This document shows positions 4,949 through 6,725 of a stretch of DNA of 6,725 bases, piece after piece. Both the position numbers and the translations under genes were made by a program. The notes beneath the pieces are model-generated. The model was not told where the DNA came from. It made no database searches and saw only the letters and a list, made by a program, of their open reading frames with translations. Positions within the stretch are counted from its first letter, which is position 1. The number at the start of each line of letters is the position of its first letter. This stretch comes from Ruminiclostridium sp. (lineage in GTDB: Bacteria; Bacillota_A; Clostridia; Oscillospirales; Ruminococcaceae): the NCBI GenBank assembly GCA_017550775.1, contig JAFZOA010000446.1, positions 1 to 6,725 on the forward strand, written 5' to 3'.

Positions 4949-5386
4949 ATGGAGCTTACCGTAAAGCATTTCAACGAGCTTACCGCAGCGGAGCTGTTCG
5001 ATATATACAAGCTTCGTACCGCGGTTTTTGTCGTGGAACAGAATTGTGCGTATCAGGAAGTTGACGACGCGGACAAGAGCGCCTATCATGTATGGCTGCA
5101 CGAGAACGGAGAGATACTCGCGTACATTCGCGTGCTGCCGAAGGGCATAAAATTCGATGATGTTTCGATAGGACGGGTCATCTCCGCAAAGCGAAGACAA
5201 GGGTTCGGAACACGGATACTCAACGAGGGCATAAAGGTCGCTAAGGAAAAGCTCGGCGCGGACATAATCACCATAGAAGCGCAGACCTACGCGAAAGGCT
5301 TTTATGAAAACGCCGGATTTGTACGGATATCCGAGGAGTTCCTCGAAGACGGCATACCGCATATCAGAATGAGGCTCGATATATGA
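4949..5386 (+). CDS. elaA: GNAT acetyltransferase, ElaA family
   Basis: Cytoplasmic acetyl-CoA-dependent N-acyltransferase of 145 residues, a complete single GNAT domain. The ElaA hallmarks are clear: LRTAVFVVEQNCAYQEVDDAD (residues about 22-42), a central HVWLHENGEILAYIRVLP, SIGRVIS followed by the acetyl-CoA-binding loop RRQGFGTRIL (a Q/R-x-x-G-x-G/A motif), and the C-terminal FYENAGFVRISEEFLEDGIPH region. ElaA substrates are not well established. ATG 4949 has GAGGAAAGG (4933-4941) 7 nt upstream. The stop TGA overlaps the following kinase start in an ATGA arrangement, so the two are translationally coupled. Small GNAT genes attached to two-component genes are sometimes passengers, so a shared function is only a possibility. 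Its upstream region holds the palindrome at 4761-4778 and a structured leader. Confidence 0.92.
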   Translation: MELTVKHFNELTAAELFDIYKLRTAVFVVEQNCAYQEVDDADKSAYHVWLHENGEILAYIRVLPKGIKFDDVSIGRVISAKRRQGFGTRILNEGIKVAKEKLGADIITIEAQTYAKGFYENAGFVRISEEFLEDGIPHIRMRLDI

Positions 5387-6699
5387 TAAAGAAACTGCGC
5401 CGCAGCTTCATCATAACGGCTATGATCTCGGTCATAGCCGTGCTTACCGTACTGCTTGCGGCAATCAACACAGCAAACTTTTTAAGCTCCGACAGCGAGG
5501 CGGACGAGCTTCTGACGCTGCTCGCGGACAACGGCGGCGCTTTTCCCGCCAGGATGCTCGATACGTATGAAGTGGATGACCGGTCGAACACGAATCGGGA
5601 TCAGAGGGACCGTCCGCCGCAGATGCCTTTCGATATGTCGGACAAAGGCCGGGAAGGCTTCGGCGGGCGCTTCTCGATGGAGACCGCCTTCGAGACGAGG
5701 TATTTCACCGTGAGCGTCGACGGATCGGGCGCCGTCTCATATGTGGATACGTCGTTCATCGCCGCGATAACCGAGGACGAGGCCGCGGATATCGCTGGGA
5801 ACGTTATGAAATCGGGCGCCGAGAAGGGCTTTTACCGCTCGTACAGATACCTTGTTTCGGGAGAAGGCGACAGCCGTCTGATCGTCTTCCTCGACCGCAC
5901 CCGCGAGCTCGGGACGTTCAGGGAGTTCCTCGGATCGAGCGTGCTCATCTCTCTCGCCGGATTCCTGGCGGTGTTACTTCTGATAACCATCCTCAGCGCC
6001 AGGATAGTGAAGCCGATCTCGGACAGCTATGAGAAGCAGAAGCGGTTCATCACCGACGCCGGGCACGAGATCAAGACGCCGCTGACGATCATCGACGCCG
6101 ACGCCGAGGTGCTGGAGATGGAGATCGGAGATGGCAACGAGTGGCTCGACGAGATAAAAAAGCAGACCAGGCGGCTTTCGGGGCTTACAGCCGATCTTAT
6201 ATATCTCGCGAAGATGGAAGAGGACTCGTATCTGCCGAAGGTCAGGATGATCGAGTTCCCGCTGTCGGACATCACAGCCGAGTGCGCGCGGTCGTTCACG
6301 GGCATGGCGAGATCGCAGGGCAAGCGCCTTGAAGTCGATATCGCCCCAATGCTCTCGATGAGGGGAGACGAGAAGGCGATAACGCAGCTGATAAACATAC
6401 TGCTCGACAACGCGATGAAATACTCCCCCGAAAACGGCGGCATCTCCCTGCGCCTGACGTCATCCGGCAGGAATATCACGCTGTCGGTCTCGAATGACGC
6501 TTCTCCCATGTCAAAAGAGGATATATCCCATATATTCGACCGCTTTTACCGCGCCGAGAAATCGCGGTCGACGAAGACCGGCGGCAGCGGTATCGGCCTG
6601 TCGGTCGCTCACGCCATAGTATCGGCGCATAAAGGCAGGATCACGGCCTCGCAGGATGAAGACGGCGTATTTACCGTCACCGCGTCCATGCCGCAGTAA
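5383..6699 (+). CDS. Two-component sensor histidine kinase
   Basis: Membrane sensor kinase of 438 residues. TM1 is at about 9-34 and an extracytoplasmic sensing region at about 35-182, with a low-complexity Arg/Pro/Asp/Gly stretch at 66-97. TM2 lies at about 183-206. The dimerisation helix has H-box RFITDAGHEIKTPLT, with phospho-acceptor His228. The catalytic ATPase domain has an N box around Asn343 (LLDNAMKYSPENGG), an F box (FDRFYR, 385-390) and a G2 box (GGSGIGLSVAH, 400-410). The G1 region reads SNDASPMS instead of D-x-G-x-G, a degenerate form found in many clostridial kinases, so activity is still expected. There is no clear HAMP or PAS domain between TM2 and the H-box, since only about 20 residues separate them. 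ATG 5383 overlaps the acetyltransferase stop, with GAGG (5371-5374) 8 nt upstream. The signal sensed is unknown. The likely partner begins 10 nt downstream at 6710. Confidence 0.95.
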   Translation: MIKKLRRSFIITAMISVIAVLTVLLAAINTANFLSSDSEADELLTLLADNGGAFPARMLDTYEVDDRSNTNRDQRDRPPQMPFDMSDKGREGFGGRFSMETAFETRYFTVSVDGSGAVSYVDTSFIAAITEDEAADIAGNVMKSGAEKGFYRSYRYLVSGEGDSRLIVFLDRTRELGTFREFLGSSVLISLAGFLAVLLLITILSARIVKPISDSYEKQKRFITDAGHEIKTPLTIIDADAEVLEMEIGDGNEWLDEIKKQTRRLSGLTADLIYLAKMEEDSYLPKVRMIEFPLSDITAECARSFTGMARSQGKRLEVDIAPMLSMRGDEKAITQLINILLDNAMKYSPENGGISLRLTSSGRNITLSVSNDASPMSKEDISHIFDRFYRAEKSRSTKTGGSGIGLSVAHAIVSAHKGRITASQDEDGVFTVTASMPQ

Positions 6700-6709
6700 G
6701 GAGCATATC

Positions 6710-6725
6710 ATGATATATTACAATA
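6710..6725 (+). CDS. Start of a further gene, probably a response regulator (cut by the window edge)
   Basis: ATG 6710 follows AAGGAG (6698-6703) by 6 nt, an excellent start, and lies 10 nt after the kinase stop. Only five codons are visible (MIYYN). Many clostridial OmpR-family response regulators begin MIYYVEDD or a close variant, and a regulator next to the kinase is expected. The product call is therefore inference from five residues and gene order. Confidence 0.55.

Noticed and set aside
4766..5362. 198-codon open frame on the minus strand opposite elaA
   Set aside because: It overlaps a clearly recognisable GNAT gene along most of its length and shows no recognisable domain or ribosome binding site support.

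Overview
The window reads as chromosomal DNA of a GC-moderate anaerobic Firmicute, probably an Oscillospiraceae/Ruminococcaceae-like clostridium. The grounds are strong AAGGAGG-type ribosome binding sites, canonical TTGaca/TATAAT promoters, a paaK plus tandem-ACT gene pair typical of gut anaerobes, and a clostridial-style sensor kinase. This is inference from gene style; no rRNA or other phylogenetic marker is present.

Layout. Positions 1-278 hold no convincing gene, only a dense run of short GC-rich hairpins that looks like a dispersed intergenic repeat. A strong hairpin at 280-314 is the likely terminator of the minus-strand operon that follows. That operon is a tandem ACT-domain regulator (329-763) preceded by phenylacetate-CoA ligase paaK (779-2089), read from a near-consensus promoter at 2177-2205 with two copies of a 12-bp direct repeat upstream. 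A divergent extended -10 promoter at 2334-2362 drives a plus-strand cluster: a TolQ/ExbB/MotA-family channel subunit (2385-3005), an overlapping TolR/ExbD-like subunit with a coiled-coil stalk (2995-3564), a single-pass membrane protein with a Leu/Asn heptad zipper and an ExbD-like outer domain (3579-4082), and a histidine-phosphatase superfamily enzyme (4093-4722). A 226-bp gap (4723-4948) contains an AT-rich palindrome and several hairpins. After it come an ElaA-type GNAT acetyltransferase (4949-5386), a sensor histidine kinase overlapping it by 4 bp (5383-6699), and the first codons of one more gene (6710 onward), probably the partner response regulator.

How the parts work together. The paaK-ACT pair is expected to activate arylacetates to CoA thioesters, with the ACT protein sensing an amino acid or related ligand. 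The most unusual part is 2385-4082. It encodes an apparent ion-driven TolQR/ExbBD-type motor in what looks like a monoderm, without TonB, TolA, TolB or Pal in view. Its third subunit appears to carry a second ExbD-like extracytoplasmic domain on its own membrane anchor. I cannot name a described system that matches this arrangement. The TolQ- and TolR-type assignments rest on clear motifs; the fold of the third protein and the function of the complex are inference.
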